In this document: piece by piece, positions 1 to 6,520 of the stretch | Layout of the letters: the number at the start of each line of letters is the position of its first letter | Position numbering within the stretch: the first letter of the stretch is position 1 | From: Planctomycetaceae bacterium | GTDB lineage: Bacteria > Planctomycetota > Phycisphaerae > Phycisphaerales > SM1A02 | Direction: 5' to 3' | DNA: 11,399 nucleotides | Assembly (NCBI GenBank): GCA_002685335.1 | Contig: NYWY01000031.1 | Coordinates: forward strand, 1 to 11,399 | Program-made: the position numbers and the translations under genes | Notes under the pieces: model-generated | Databases searched by the model: none | What the model was told of the DNA's origin: nothing | The model's input: only the letters and a program-made list of their open reading frames with translations

Positions 1-1082
1 TCGGCGTCGGGGCTCGGCACGCCGCCCACGGCGAGCAACCGCCCCACCGTCGAGCGGATCGCGTCGAGTTCGTCGGCCTCGGGCTTCGACTCGGTGGAGG
101 TCGGCTCGGTGGAGTTCGAATCAGTGGCTTTCGGGCCGGGCGATGCGGGCGTCACGGCCGAACTCGCGTTCACCGCGGCCTCCGCGTCTTCCACACGTTC
201 CGGCTGCGTCTCGGAGGACGGAGGCGAGGCGGTCGCGGGGTCAGCGATGGTCTCGCCCGTCTCGAAGGTCTCGATGACTGGAACGACGACACGGTCGGCG
301 GCACGCGGCGATACCGATTCGGTCGGCGGGGTGAGCTCGATCACCCGCGGTGCGGGCGGGGGGGCCTGGCGCTCGGGAATCAGGACGCCTCCAGCACCGA
401 TGACGAAGTGCTCACCGGGATCGCGGGGTGGCGTGGAAGGCATGGGGGAAGGCGAGGGGGAAGGCGAGGGGGAAGGCGAGGGGGAAGCAACGACCGGAGA
501 ATCGACCGCGGCAGTCGCTCGCGGTACCGGACTCGGATCCGAGGCTGACGACGAGGCGGGCGTCTCGATCACATCGTCCGGCCCCGACACCCCGGCGGAT
601 GATCGCGCCGCCTGCTGTCGTTCGAGCCGGATGGCCAGCGCCCGGGCGAGGGTCCTCGTCTTTTCCCGGTCAACTTCGAGCGAGCCGCTCGCCGGTGCGT
701 CCTCCGGGCGAAGACCACCGACCGACGATCCCTCGTCGGCATCGGCATCCCCCGCCGTCGCGGGCGCTGCGGACGCGGCATAAGCGCGGGTCGCGGCGGT
801 CGTCACCTGGGGCGAATCGACGCGGGCCTGCTGGTTTCGAGCTTCGGCTCGAGCGATCGGATCGATGCCCGACGACGCCTCGCCGCCGACATCGGTCGTC
901 TCCTCCGTCGATTCCACGGCTTCGGAAGCGATGATCTCGACGATCTCCCGCCCGCCGATTCCAAGGAAACCGCCCCGCTTGAACGTCCTCGTATGAAGGA
1001 TGGCGGCTTCATCGCCGAGATCGGCCTTCGCCGCCTCGAGGGCTTCGTTCAGCGTGAATGCTCGAAAGGTCTTCAGTCGCAT
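1..1082 (-). CDS. flhF: Flagellar biosynthesis GTPase FlhF, N-terminal part (runs off the window)
   Basis: FlhF is an SRP-family GTPase that recruits early flagellar parts to the cell pole or chosen site. Reading the minus strand from ATG at 1082, the frame stays open to base 1 (about 360 residues). The first ~50 residues (MRLKTFRAFTLNEALEAAKA, then a DLGDEAAIL segment and GGFLGIGGREIVEI) match the FlhF N-terminal domain. Residues ~55-345 are a Pro/Ala/Ser/Glu-rich, probably disordered linker with a short SPSP repeat. The last visible residues (LDAIRSTVGRLLAVGG) look like the start of the helical N domain; the GTPase G domain lies outside the window. An AGGAGG at 1091-1096, 8 nt upstream, supports the start. 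It follows flhA by 230 nt in the same direction, a common flhA-flhF order. The linker is long for the family. Confidence 0.9.
   Translation of the reverse strand, partial: MRLKTFRAFTLNEALEAAKADLGDEAAILHTRTFKRGGFLGIGGREIVEIIASEAVESTEETTDVGGEASSGIDPIARAEARNQQARVDSPQVTTAATRAYAASAAPATAGDADADEGSSVGGLRPEDAPASGSLEVDREKTRTLARALAIRLERQQAARSSAGVSGPDDVIETPASSSASDPSPVPRATAAVDSPVVASPSPSPSPSPSPSPMPSTPPRDPGEHFVIGAGGVLIPERQAPPPAPRVIELTPPTESVSPRAADRVVVPVIETFETGETIADPATASPPSSETQPERVEDAEAAVNASSAVTPASPGPKATDSNSTEPTSTESKPEADELDAIRSTVGRLLAVGGVPSPDA
444..487. repeat. 12-bp tandem repeat inside flhF
   Basis: Plus-strand unit GGGGGAAGGCGA occurs at 444-455, 456-467 and 468-479, with a partial fourth copy at 480-487. 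The unit is a multiple of three, so copy changes keep frame. On the coding (minus) strand it encodes repeated Ser-Pro in the disordered FlhF linker, around residues 199-213. Confidence 0.9.
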
Positions 1083-1312
1083 GGTGTCGCCCTCCTGGCG
1101 CTTCCCGACGCGGCCGGCGGGGTTCCACCCACCGACGACGGCCTTTCGACGATCGTGATCGCCGATCAAGGCCCGCGGCCTCGCGGTCGAATCCTCCGAC
1201 GCGGGCCGTGCCGGAAGGATACCCGACTCGGGGGACAATCACGCTGGAACCGCCATCTTTCCACGTCGCGAGGACATCGGTGGGTTCCAGCGCGAATCCA
1301 GGCTCGATCGGC
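1083..1312 (-). other. flhA-flhF spacer with two inverted repeats
   Basis: This 230-nt stretch has no convincing gene. It holds two perfect inverted repeats: 10-bp arms at 1242-1251 and 1283-1292 (CGCTGGAACC / GGTTCCAGCG, 31-nt loop), and 8-bp arms at 1170-1177 and 1200-1207 (GGCCCGCG / CGCGGGCC, 22-nt loop). Neither is followed by a T-run on the minus strand, so neither is a classical intrinsic terminator. No clear sigma-70, sigma-54 or sigma-28 promoter was recognised. The flhF Shine-Dalgarno lies at 1091-1096. Confidence 0.6.
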
Positions 1313-3496
1313 TCAGTTCATGCCGACCGGGGACGTCCCCGGCGTGGCGGCCTGCTCCACCTCCACCGGACTCGACGACGCGATCGGTTCCGGTGAACCG
1401 AGCTGGACCAGCCCGACCGACTGAACGTCGAAACCGTCGACGAGTTCGTTGTAGCCCAGGACCACCACCCCCGCGAGATGCGGGTGGAGGATCTGACGGA
1501 GCGGCGCCCGAACGGTCGGAGACGCCACGACGATCACCGGACGTCCGGCGGCGAGCAGCGGCTTCGCCGCATCCGCGACCGCCCGAGCCACGTCGCCCGC
1601 GAGCTGGGGCGGCACCGAAACGGTCGTTCCGCCGGCCCCCCGATCGATGTAACCGTTGACCCGATCCTCGACCGCCGGATCCATCGTGACCACGTGCAGG
1701 CGGGCCCCGCCTTCGGGATTGGCCTCGGCGTGCATGGTGCAGATCGACCGACGCAACGCGTTCCGGACGTATTCCACCAGCACGTCGGGGTCCCGCGTGT
1801 GGCCGATCCAGTCGCCGACGGTCTCGACGATCGTTTCGAGGTCCCGGACCGGAACGCCCTCGCGAAGCAGGCTCTGGAGGACCTTCTGGAGTTCCCCCAT
1901 CTTCACCTGGGCGGGCACCACCTCCTCGACGAGCCTCGGGGCCGACTGCTTGAGCTGCTCGATGAGATTCCCGACCTCTTCCCGGGCGAGCAGTTCGTCG
2001 GCGTGGCGACGGACGACTTCGGTGAGATGGGTCGCGATGACGCTGGTCGGATCGACCACCGTGTAGTTCTGAGTCTCCGCCCGCATCCGCAGCGCCGGGT
2101 CGATCCAGGTCGCGTCGAGCCCGAACGCGGGCTCCTTGCCCGGAAGCCCCTCGAGCGTCCCGGTCGCGATCCCCGAATCCATCGCCATCAGCAGGTCCGG
2201 ATGGACCTCGCCCTCGTCGACGGTCGCCCCCCGGATCTTCAGGCGATATCGATCGGGCGGCAGCTGCATGTTGTCGCGAATCCGGACCGGCGGCATGACC
2301 AGGCCGAGTTCCTTCGCCAGCTGGTTCCGGATCATCGAGACCCGATCGAGCAGATCGCCCCCCACCAGCCGGACCAGGCCGTAGCCGACCTCGAGTTCGA
2401 GCGTGCTCACGCCGAGCAGTTCCTCGACCGGCTTCGGTTCCGACCGTTCCGCCTCCGCCTCCTTGCGGGCCTCCAGCTCCTTCGCGACCTCCACCGCCTT
2501 CTTCGCATCACGCATGAACCAGCCGATGCCGCCGGTGCCGATCGCGGCGACCAGCAGCGGAATGGTGGGAAGCGGCGTGAGCGAGAGCAGTCCGAGGAAT
2601 CCGCAGATCAGGAAGAGGGCCATCGGCTGCGAGGCGAGCTGGTTCGGGATCTCCATCCCGATGTTCTGCTCGCCGCCGGCTCGAGCCACGATGAGGCCCG
2701 CGGCGATCGCGACGATGAACGCGGGGATCTGCGACACCAGGCCGTCGCCGATCGAGAGCATGCCGAACACCGCGATCGACTGTTCCGCGGTCCATCCGTG
2801 CATCAGCATCGCGATCGCGAATCCACCGATGATGTTGACCCCGGTGATGATGATGCCGGCGATCGCGTCACCGCGGACGAACTTCGAGGCACCGTCCATC
2901 GCCCCGTAGAAGTCCGCCTCCCGGGTGATCTCGTCGCGTCGGGTCCGGGCGTCGGTCTCCGAGATGAGGCCCGCGGAGAGATCCGCGTCGATGGCCATCT
3001 GCTTGCCGGGCATCGCGTCGAGGGTGAACCGCGCCGCGACCTCGGACATCCGCGTCGCACCCTTGGTGATCACCACGAACTGCACGATGATCAGGATGAT
3101 GAAGATGATCGCCCCGATGATGGGGTTGCTTCCCGCGACGAAGTTCGCGAACGCCTGGATCACCTCGCCGGCCGCACCGTCCGCCTCCGTCTCGTTGAGC
3201 TCGCCGGCCGCGAGGATCAGTCGCGTCGACGCCACGTTGAGCACCAGCCGGAACAGGGTCGTGGCGAGCAGCAGCGCCGGGAAGACGCTGAAGTCGAGGG
3301 GTCTTCGCATGTAGATCGTGGTCAGGAGCACGATCGCCGCGACCGCGATGTTGGCGCTGATCAGGATGTCCAGCGCGAGCGGCGGAAGCGGCACCACCAG
3401 CACCCCGATCAGGCCGAGGAACCCGACCGGAACGATCAGGTGACGCTGGGCCGCGATGCGGTGGATGATGGTCGGGATTTGAAGCTGTTCGGACAG
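1313..3496 (-). CDS. flhA: Flagellar export-gate/ring protein FlhA (probable CTG start)
   Basis: FlhA forms the nonameric export ring of the flagellar type III secretion system; its membrane domain couples export to the ion gradient and its cytosolic domain docks chaperone-substrate complexes. From 3496 the protein would be 727 residues, close to the family length. The N-terminal ~330 residues hold the membrane segments. The family signature (RMSEVAARFTLDAMPGKQMA) is at ~150-170, with GSMDGASKFV-like GAMDGASKFV at ~198-207. The cytosolic domain follows and ends with VLGYNELVDGFDVQSVGLV and a short Ala/Pro-rich tail. The first ATG/GTG/TTG in frame is GTG at 3403, but this cuts membrane segment 1: the in-frame stretch HLIVPVGFLGLIGVLVVPLP begins upstream. 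Between the preceding in-frame stop (in the flhB end) and 3403 there is no ATG, GTG or TTG. CTG at 3496 has GAGGA (3505-3509) 8 nt upstream. Identity is certain; the start is inferred. Confidence 0.96.
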   Translation of the reverse strand: MSEQLQIPTIIHRIAAQRHLIVPVGFLGLIGVLVVPLPPLALDILISANIAVAAIVLLTTIYMRRPLDFSVFPALLLATTLFRLVLNVASTRLILAAGELNETEADGAAGEVIQAFANFVAGSNPIIGAIIFIILIIVQFVVITKGATRMSEVAARFTLDAMPGKQMAIDADLSAGLISETDARTRRDEITREADFYGAMDGASKFVRGDAIAGIIITGVNIIGGFAIAMLMHGWTAEQSIAVFGMLSIGDGLVSQIPAFIVAIAAGLIVARAGGEQNIGMEIPNQLASQPMALFLICGFLGLLSLTPLPTIPLLVAAIGTGGIGWFMRDAKKAVEVAKELEARKEAEAERSEPKPVEELLGVSTLELEVGYGLVRLVGGDLLDRVSMIRNQLAKELGLVMPPVRIRDNMQLPPDRYRLKIRGATVDEGEVHPDLLMAMDSGIATGTLEGLPGKEPAFGLDATWIDPALRMRAETQNYTVVDPTSVIATHLTEVVRRHADELLAREEVGNLIEQLKQSAPRLVEEVVPAQVKMGELQKVLQSLLREGVPVRDLETIVETVGDWIGHTRDPDVLVEYVRNALRRSICTMHAEANPEGGARLHVVTMDPAVEDRVNGYIDRGAGGTTVSVPPQLAGDVARAVADAAKPLLAAGRPVIVVASPTVRAPLRQILHPHLAGVVVLGYNELVDGFDVQSVGLVQLGSPEPIASSSPVEVEQAATPGTSPVGMN

Positions 3497-3504
3497 GGGA
3501 CGAT

Positions 3505-3509
3505 TCCTC
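3505..3509 (-). promoter_or_regulatory. Shine-Dalgarno GAGGA supporting the flhA CTG start
   Basis: Minus-strand GAGGA sits 8 nt before CTG at 3496-3494. It is the only good ribosome-binding site between the flhB stop (3534) and the flhA membrane-segment coding sequence, so it decides in favour of CTG over GTG at 3403. Confidence 0.6.
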
Positions 3510-3533
3510 GTTCGGTTCGGGGGACGGGCCGGT

Positions 3534-4592
3534 TCAGGCGGCGCGTCCGTTCATGCGATAGACGAAGGCGAGCACTTCCGCGACCGCCGAGTAGGCGTCC
3601 GGCGGAACGTAGTCCCCGGTCTTGACGGTGCCGTGGAGCAGGCGGGCGAGCGGCTTCCGCTCCACGATGGGGATCGAGTGCGTGGCCGCGATCTGACGGA
3701 TCCGGAGGGCGACGTGGTCGACGCCGATCGCGACGACCTGCGGGGCGTGCATCGAATTCGAGTCGTAGCGGATCGCGACCGAGATGTGCTCGGGGTTGGT
3801 CACGATCACGTCGGCGGTCGGCACGGACTGGTTGATCCGCTGCATCGCGATCTGCTGGGCGAACTGCCGGCGACGCTGCTTGAGCTTCGGATCGCCTTCG
3901 CTGTCCTTGTGCTCGTCGCGGACCTCCTGCTTGCTCATCCGCAGATCCTTCGCGTGCTTCCACTTCTGGAACATGTAGTCGAGCAGGGCGAGGATCAGGA
4001 GGGCGAGGGCGACCATCAGGGCGAGTTCGAGCATCAGACGGCCGATGAGGGCGAATCCCTGCAGCAGCGAACCCTCCGGCAGCACGATCAGGACGTCGTG
4101 CATCCGCCAGGAGACGATCGCCGCGACGCCGCCCGCGATGGTGACCTTTCCGAGATCCATCGCCCCCTTCACCAGCCCCTGCACGCCCACGATCCGCTTC
4201 GCCCCGTTGATGGGATTGAGCTTGTCGAGCTTCGGCTCGAGCGGCTTCGGGGAGATGAGCCAGCCGACCTGCCAGAAGTGTCCGACGTAGGCCGCGAGCC
4301 ACGCCGCCAGCGAGAGCGGCGCGAGCACCGCCACCGCGCCGACCGCGGCCATCTCCAGCGACGTCGCGGCCCCGAGCGAGGCGGGATCGCCGCTGGTCAT
4401 GAGGATGAACTCGAGCATGCCGCCGAGTCGTTCGATCGACGGCGCCGCCATCACCCAGAGCAGGAGCGTGACGAAGGTCAGCAGCAGCGCGCCGGCGAGA
4501 TCGACGCTCTTGGCGATGCGTCCCTCGTCCCTCGCCTTCATGATCTTGCGCGGGGTCGCGTCTTCGGTCTTCTCGCCGAGGTCTTCCGCCAT
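3534..4592 (-). CDS. flhB: Flagellar export switch protein FlhB
   Basis: FlhB is the export-gate membrane protein whose self-cleaved cytoplasmic domain switches export from rod/hook to filament substrates. The 352-residue product has the usual N-terminus (EKTEDATPRKIMKARDEGRIAKS) and four membrane segments around 31-50, 82-105, 145-165 and 183-206. A charged linker follows, then the C-terminal domain with VIVTNPEHISVAIRY at ~262-276. The cleavage tetrapeptide reads N266-P267-E268-H269, instead of the usual NPTH; Asn and Pro, the residues used for Asn cyclisation, are present. The ATG at 4592 starts 1 nt after the fliR stop, implying translational coupling. The stop is followed by a 37-nt spacer to the proposed flhA start. 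Confidence in identity is very high; whether cleavage is normal is open. Confidence 0.97.
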   Translation of the reverse strand: MAEDLGEKTEDATPRKIMKARDEGRIAKSVDLAGALLLTFVTLLLWVMAAPSIERLGGMLEFILMTSGDPASLGAATSLEMAAVGAVAVLAPLSLAAWLAAYVGHFWQVGWLISPKPLEPKLDKLNPINGAKRIVGVQGLVKGAMDLGKVTIAGGVAAIVSWRMHDVLIVLPEGSLLQGFALIGRLMLELALMVALALLILALLDYMFQKWKHAKDLRMSKQEVRDEHKDSEGDPKLKQRRRQFAQQIAMQRINQSVPTADVIVTNPEHISVAIRYDSNSMHAPQVVAIGVDHVALRIRQIAATHSIPIVERKPLARLLHGTVKTGDYVPPDAYSAVAEVLAFVYRMNGRAA

Positions 4593-4593
4593 G

Positions 4594-5400
4594 TCAGACG
4601 CCCCCCCCGGCGGGCGCGGTGGTCGCCCAGGCGTGGATCCGGTCGAGGACCTCGCCGATCCATGCCGCGGCGACCGCGTCGATCACCGCCAGACCCGCGA
4701 TCATGATGGTGAGACCGATCATGATCCGCAGCGGGAACCCGAGGCTCAGCACGTTGAGCTGCGGCACGGTCTTCGAGACGAAACCCATCGCCACCGTCTC
4801 CAGGAACACCACGCCGAGCAGCGGCAGGGCCACCCGCATGCCGATCTCCGTCGCCCCGAGAACCATGCCCATCATGATCGGCAGGGTTCGGTCCCCGTCG
4901 AGGAACACCCCGGCGCCGACGTATTCGAAGCTTCGAAGCGTGGAGAGGAAGATCGCGTCGAGCCCCCCCATCATCAGGAAGGTGGAGAGGGCGAGGAAGT
5001 AGAGCAGCTGCTGGACGACGTCGGATTCCTCGCCGACCGCGGGGTTGTAGAACCGGGCGAAGCCGAGCCCCATCTGCTGACCGCTGATGATGCCCGCGGT
5101 CTGCATCGCGAGCATCGGCATCGTCGCGAGGAATCCGATGAACGCCCCGATCCCGATCTCCACCGCCGCCAGCGGCACGATGGCCCACGGTTCCATCGAC
5201 ACCGCGGGCATCGCGACCCCCTTCGCGGAGAGGGCGGCGTATCCCGCGAGCCCCATCACGAAGATCAGCAGGACCTTCACCCGCATCGGCACCATCGCGG
5301 TCGAGAGCACCGGCGCGAAGATCGCGAGGCCGCCGATCCGCATGATCACCAGCATCGCCGGCCCCACGCTCTCCTGGATGGACTCGATCGCACCGTTCAA
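4594..5400 (-). CDS. fliR: Flagellar export-gate protein FliR
   Basis: FliR completes the FliP5-FliQ4-FliR1 helical export gate in the membrane at the base of the MS ring. The 268-residue product is almost wholly hydrophobic with about six segments. Family landmarks are RIGGLAIFAPVLS near residue 21, GQQMGLGFARFYNP near 108-121, and VPQLNVLSLGFPLRI near 212-226. The start is TTG at 5400: it is the first possible initiation codon after the fliQ stop in the same frame, only 12 nt downstream, and the N-terminus then has normal FliR length. No strong Shine-Dalgarno is visible, so coupling to fliQ is likely. The 3' end carries a run of eight G (4601-4608) immediately before the stop and the flhB ATG. 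Confidence 0.96.
   Translation of the reverse strand: MNGAIESIQESVGPAMLVIMRIGGLAIFAPVLSTAMVPMRVKVLLIFVMGLAGYAALSAKGVAMPAVSMEPWAIVPLAAVEIGIGAFIGFLATMPMLAMQTAGIISGQQMGLGFARFYNPAVGEESDVVQQLLYFLALSTFLMMGGLDAIFLSTLRSFEYVGAGVFLDGDRTLPIMMGMVLGATEIGMRVALPLLGVVFLETVAMGFVSKTVPQLNVLSLGFPLRIMIGLTIMIAGLAVIDAVAAAWIGEVLDRIHAWATTAPAGGGV
4601..4608. repeat. G8 homopolymer (C8 on plus) at the fliR 3' end
   Basis: Eight consecutive G on the coding strand encode the final glycines of FliR, 5 nt upstream of its TGA. Removing one G changes the downstream reading to Gly-Gly-Ala-Ser-Asp-Met-Ala-Glu-Asp, which is in frame with flhB. The run may also serve as a crude purine-rich ribosome-binding region for flhB. Confidence 0.8.
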
Positions 5401-5412
5401 GTGGACATCCGA

Positions 5413-5667
5413 TCAGGTGGGGAGAATGAACATCTGCTGCGCGAACTCGACCATCTGGGCCGAGATCCACCCGAGCAGCGCGACCGCGACGAGGATCATC
5501 GCGGCGATCTTGGGCACGAAGGACAGGGTCTGTTCCTGGATCTGCGTGACCGCCTGCGCGATGCTGACGATCAGGCCGATCACCAGACCGGCGACCAGGA
5601 TCGGCGTGGCGAGCCAGAGCGAGATCAGCAGGGCGGAACGGGCGAGGTCGAGCGCGTCGATCTCCAT
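5413..5667 (-). CDS. fliQ: Flagellar export-gate protein FliQ
   Basis: FliQ is the small helical-hairpin subunit of the export gate. The 84-residue product (about 89 in enterobacteria) has two membrane helices around 12-35 and 53-75, with the conserved connecting stretch QAVTQIQEQTLSFVPKI at ~38-54. ATG at 5667 is chosen because GGAAGGAG (5674-5681) lies 6 nt upstream. An upstream in-frame ATG at 5700 would add 11 polar residues (MRRLVPGKESR), and its coding sequence would lie partly within a perfect hairpin (5691-5711), so it is rejected. The gene lies 55 nt after fliP and 12 nt before fliR. Confidence 0.96.
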   Translation of the reverse strand: MEIDALDLARSALLISLWLATPILVAGLVIGLIVSIAQAVTQIQEQTLSFVPKIAAMILVAVALLGWISAQMVEFAQQMFILPT

Positions 5668-5673
5668 GCGGGA

Positions 5674-5681
5674 CTCCTTCC
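5674..5681 (-). promoter_or_regulatory. Strong Shine-Dalgarno of fliQ
   Basis: Minus-strand GGAAGGAG, 6 nt before ATG at 5667; fixes the fliQ start. Confidence 0.8.
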
Positions 5682-5690
5682 CGGGGACGA

Positions 5691-5711
5691 GGCGTCGCAT
5701 CCTGCGACGCC
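5691..5711 (-). other. Perfect 9-bp hairpin between fliP and fliQ
   Basis: Minus strand GGCGTCGCA-GGA-TGCGACGCC: nine perfect base pairs around a three-base loop, wholly inside the 55-nt fliP-fliQ spacer. There is no T-run after it, so an intrinsic terminator is unlikely. An mRNA-stabilising, pausing or processing structure is possible. Confidence 0.7.
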
Positions 5712-5722
5712 GGAATGAACGG

Positions 5723-6520
5723 TCAGCCTCCGCCGACCCGGACGACGCTCTCCATGAGACTGCCGGCGACCAGCGTCCAGCCGTCGGCGACCACGAAGAG
5801 CAGCAGTTTGAACGGAAGCGAGATGAACACCGGCGGGAGCATCATCATGCCCATCGAGATGAGCAGGCTCGACACCACCATGTCGATGACGAGGAACGGC
5901 AGGTAGATGCGGAACGCGATGAGGAACGCGATCTTGAGTTCGCTGAGGACGAAGGCCGGAATCAACGCGACCATGTCGACGTCCTTCCACTCCATGCCCG
6001 CCCGCGCGTCGGCGTCGTACCCCTGGAAGTTCAGCATCATCTCCACCGAGGACTCGTTCTCCGCGCCGCGGATCTGCGCGATCATGAAGTTCCTCAACGG
6101 CTGCTTCACGCCCTCCCAGGCCGCGAGCGAATCGCGTTCCCCGACGGGGGCGTCGAGATAGGGCCGGACGCCGTCGCTCCACATCGCCTCGAGGGTCGGT
6201 GACATCGCGACGAAGGTCAGGAACAGGCTGAGTCCGACGACCACCTGGCTCGGCGGCAGGCCCTGGGTGCCGATCGCCTGCCGGAGCAGGCCGAGCACCA
6301 CCACGAATCTGGTGAACGACGTGCAGAGGATCAGGATCGCCGGCGCCAGGGTCAGCACCGTGAGCAGCAGCACGATGCTGATCGGGGCGGACGTCGAACC
6401 GTCCATGCCCGGCACGGCCTGCGCCGCGGCCTCGACGAACCCGATGGGGTTCTCGAGCTGCGATGCGGGATCGACGCCGGGGAGGGACTGGGCGAGCATG
6501 AAACGCGGTGCGGAGATCAT
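5723..6520 (-). CDS. fliP: Flagellar export-gate protein FliP
   Basis: FliP forms the pentameric core of the export gate. The 265-residue product carries family landmarks: SIVLLLTVLTLAPAILILCT at ~48-67, SFTRFVVVLGLLRQAIGTQ at ~68-86, PPSQVVVGLSLFLTFVAMSP at ~89-108, and the C-terminal IPAFVLSELKIAFLIAF and DMVVSSLLISMGMMMLPP blocks. The ATG overlaps the fliO stop (TGATG), so the genes are coupled. FliP usually has a cleaved signal peptide, but here the first ~47 residues (MISAPRFMLAQSLPGVDPAS onward) have only a weak hydrophobic patch. No ATG/GTG/TTG was found in the ~40 nt read upstream in frame. FliP in this organism may enter the membrane without a classical signal. Confidence 0.96.
   Translation of the reverse strand: MISAPRFMLAQSLPGVDPASQLENPIGFVEAAAQAVPGMDGSTSAPISIVLLLTVLTLAPAILILCTSFTRFVVVLGLLRQAIGTQGLPPSQVVVGLSLFLTFVAMSPTLEAMWSDGVRPYLDAPVGERDSLAAWEGVKQPLRNFMIAQIRGAENESSVEMMLNFQGYDADARAGMEWKDVDMVALIPAFVLSELKIAFLIAFRIYLPFLVIDMVVSSLLISMGMMMLPPVFISLPFKLLLFVVADGWTLVAGSLMESVVRVGGG

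Noticed and set aside
94..783. Plus-strand open frame with Gly-Glu repeats
   Set aside because: Antisense to the flhF linker; the Gly-Glu run is the complement of the Ser-Pro repeat.
1193..1212. Possible sigma-54 site (CGGCACGGCCCGCG on the minus strand) before flhF
   Set aside because: Lacks the TTGC element at -12; match limited to GGCACG in a GC-rich region.
1478..3625. Long plus-strand open frame (715 codons) opposite flhA
   Set aside because: Antisense to flhA; Arg/Asp/His-rich translation without domain character, as expected from high-GC codon bias.
3436..4302. Alternative minus-strand frame inside flhB reaching into flhA
   Set aside because: Arg/Ala/Pro-rich out-of-frame shadow; does not supply a start for flhA.
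5668..5700. Longer FliQ start at 5700
   Set aside because: Its codons overlap a perfect hairpin and add polar residues absent from the family; a strong Shine-Dalgarno points to 5667.
3633..5718. Long plus-strand open frames opposite flhB and fliR
   Set aside because: Low-complexity Arg/His/Asp/Glu translations, exact shadows of conserved membrane-protein genes.
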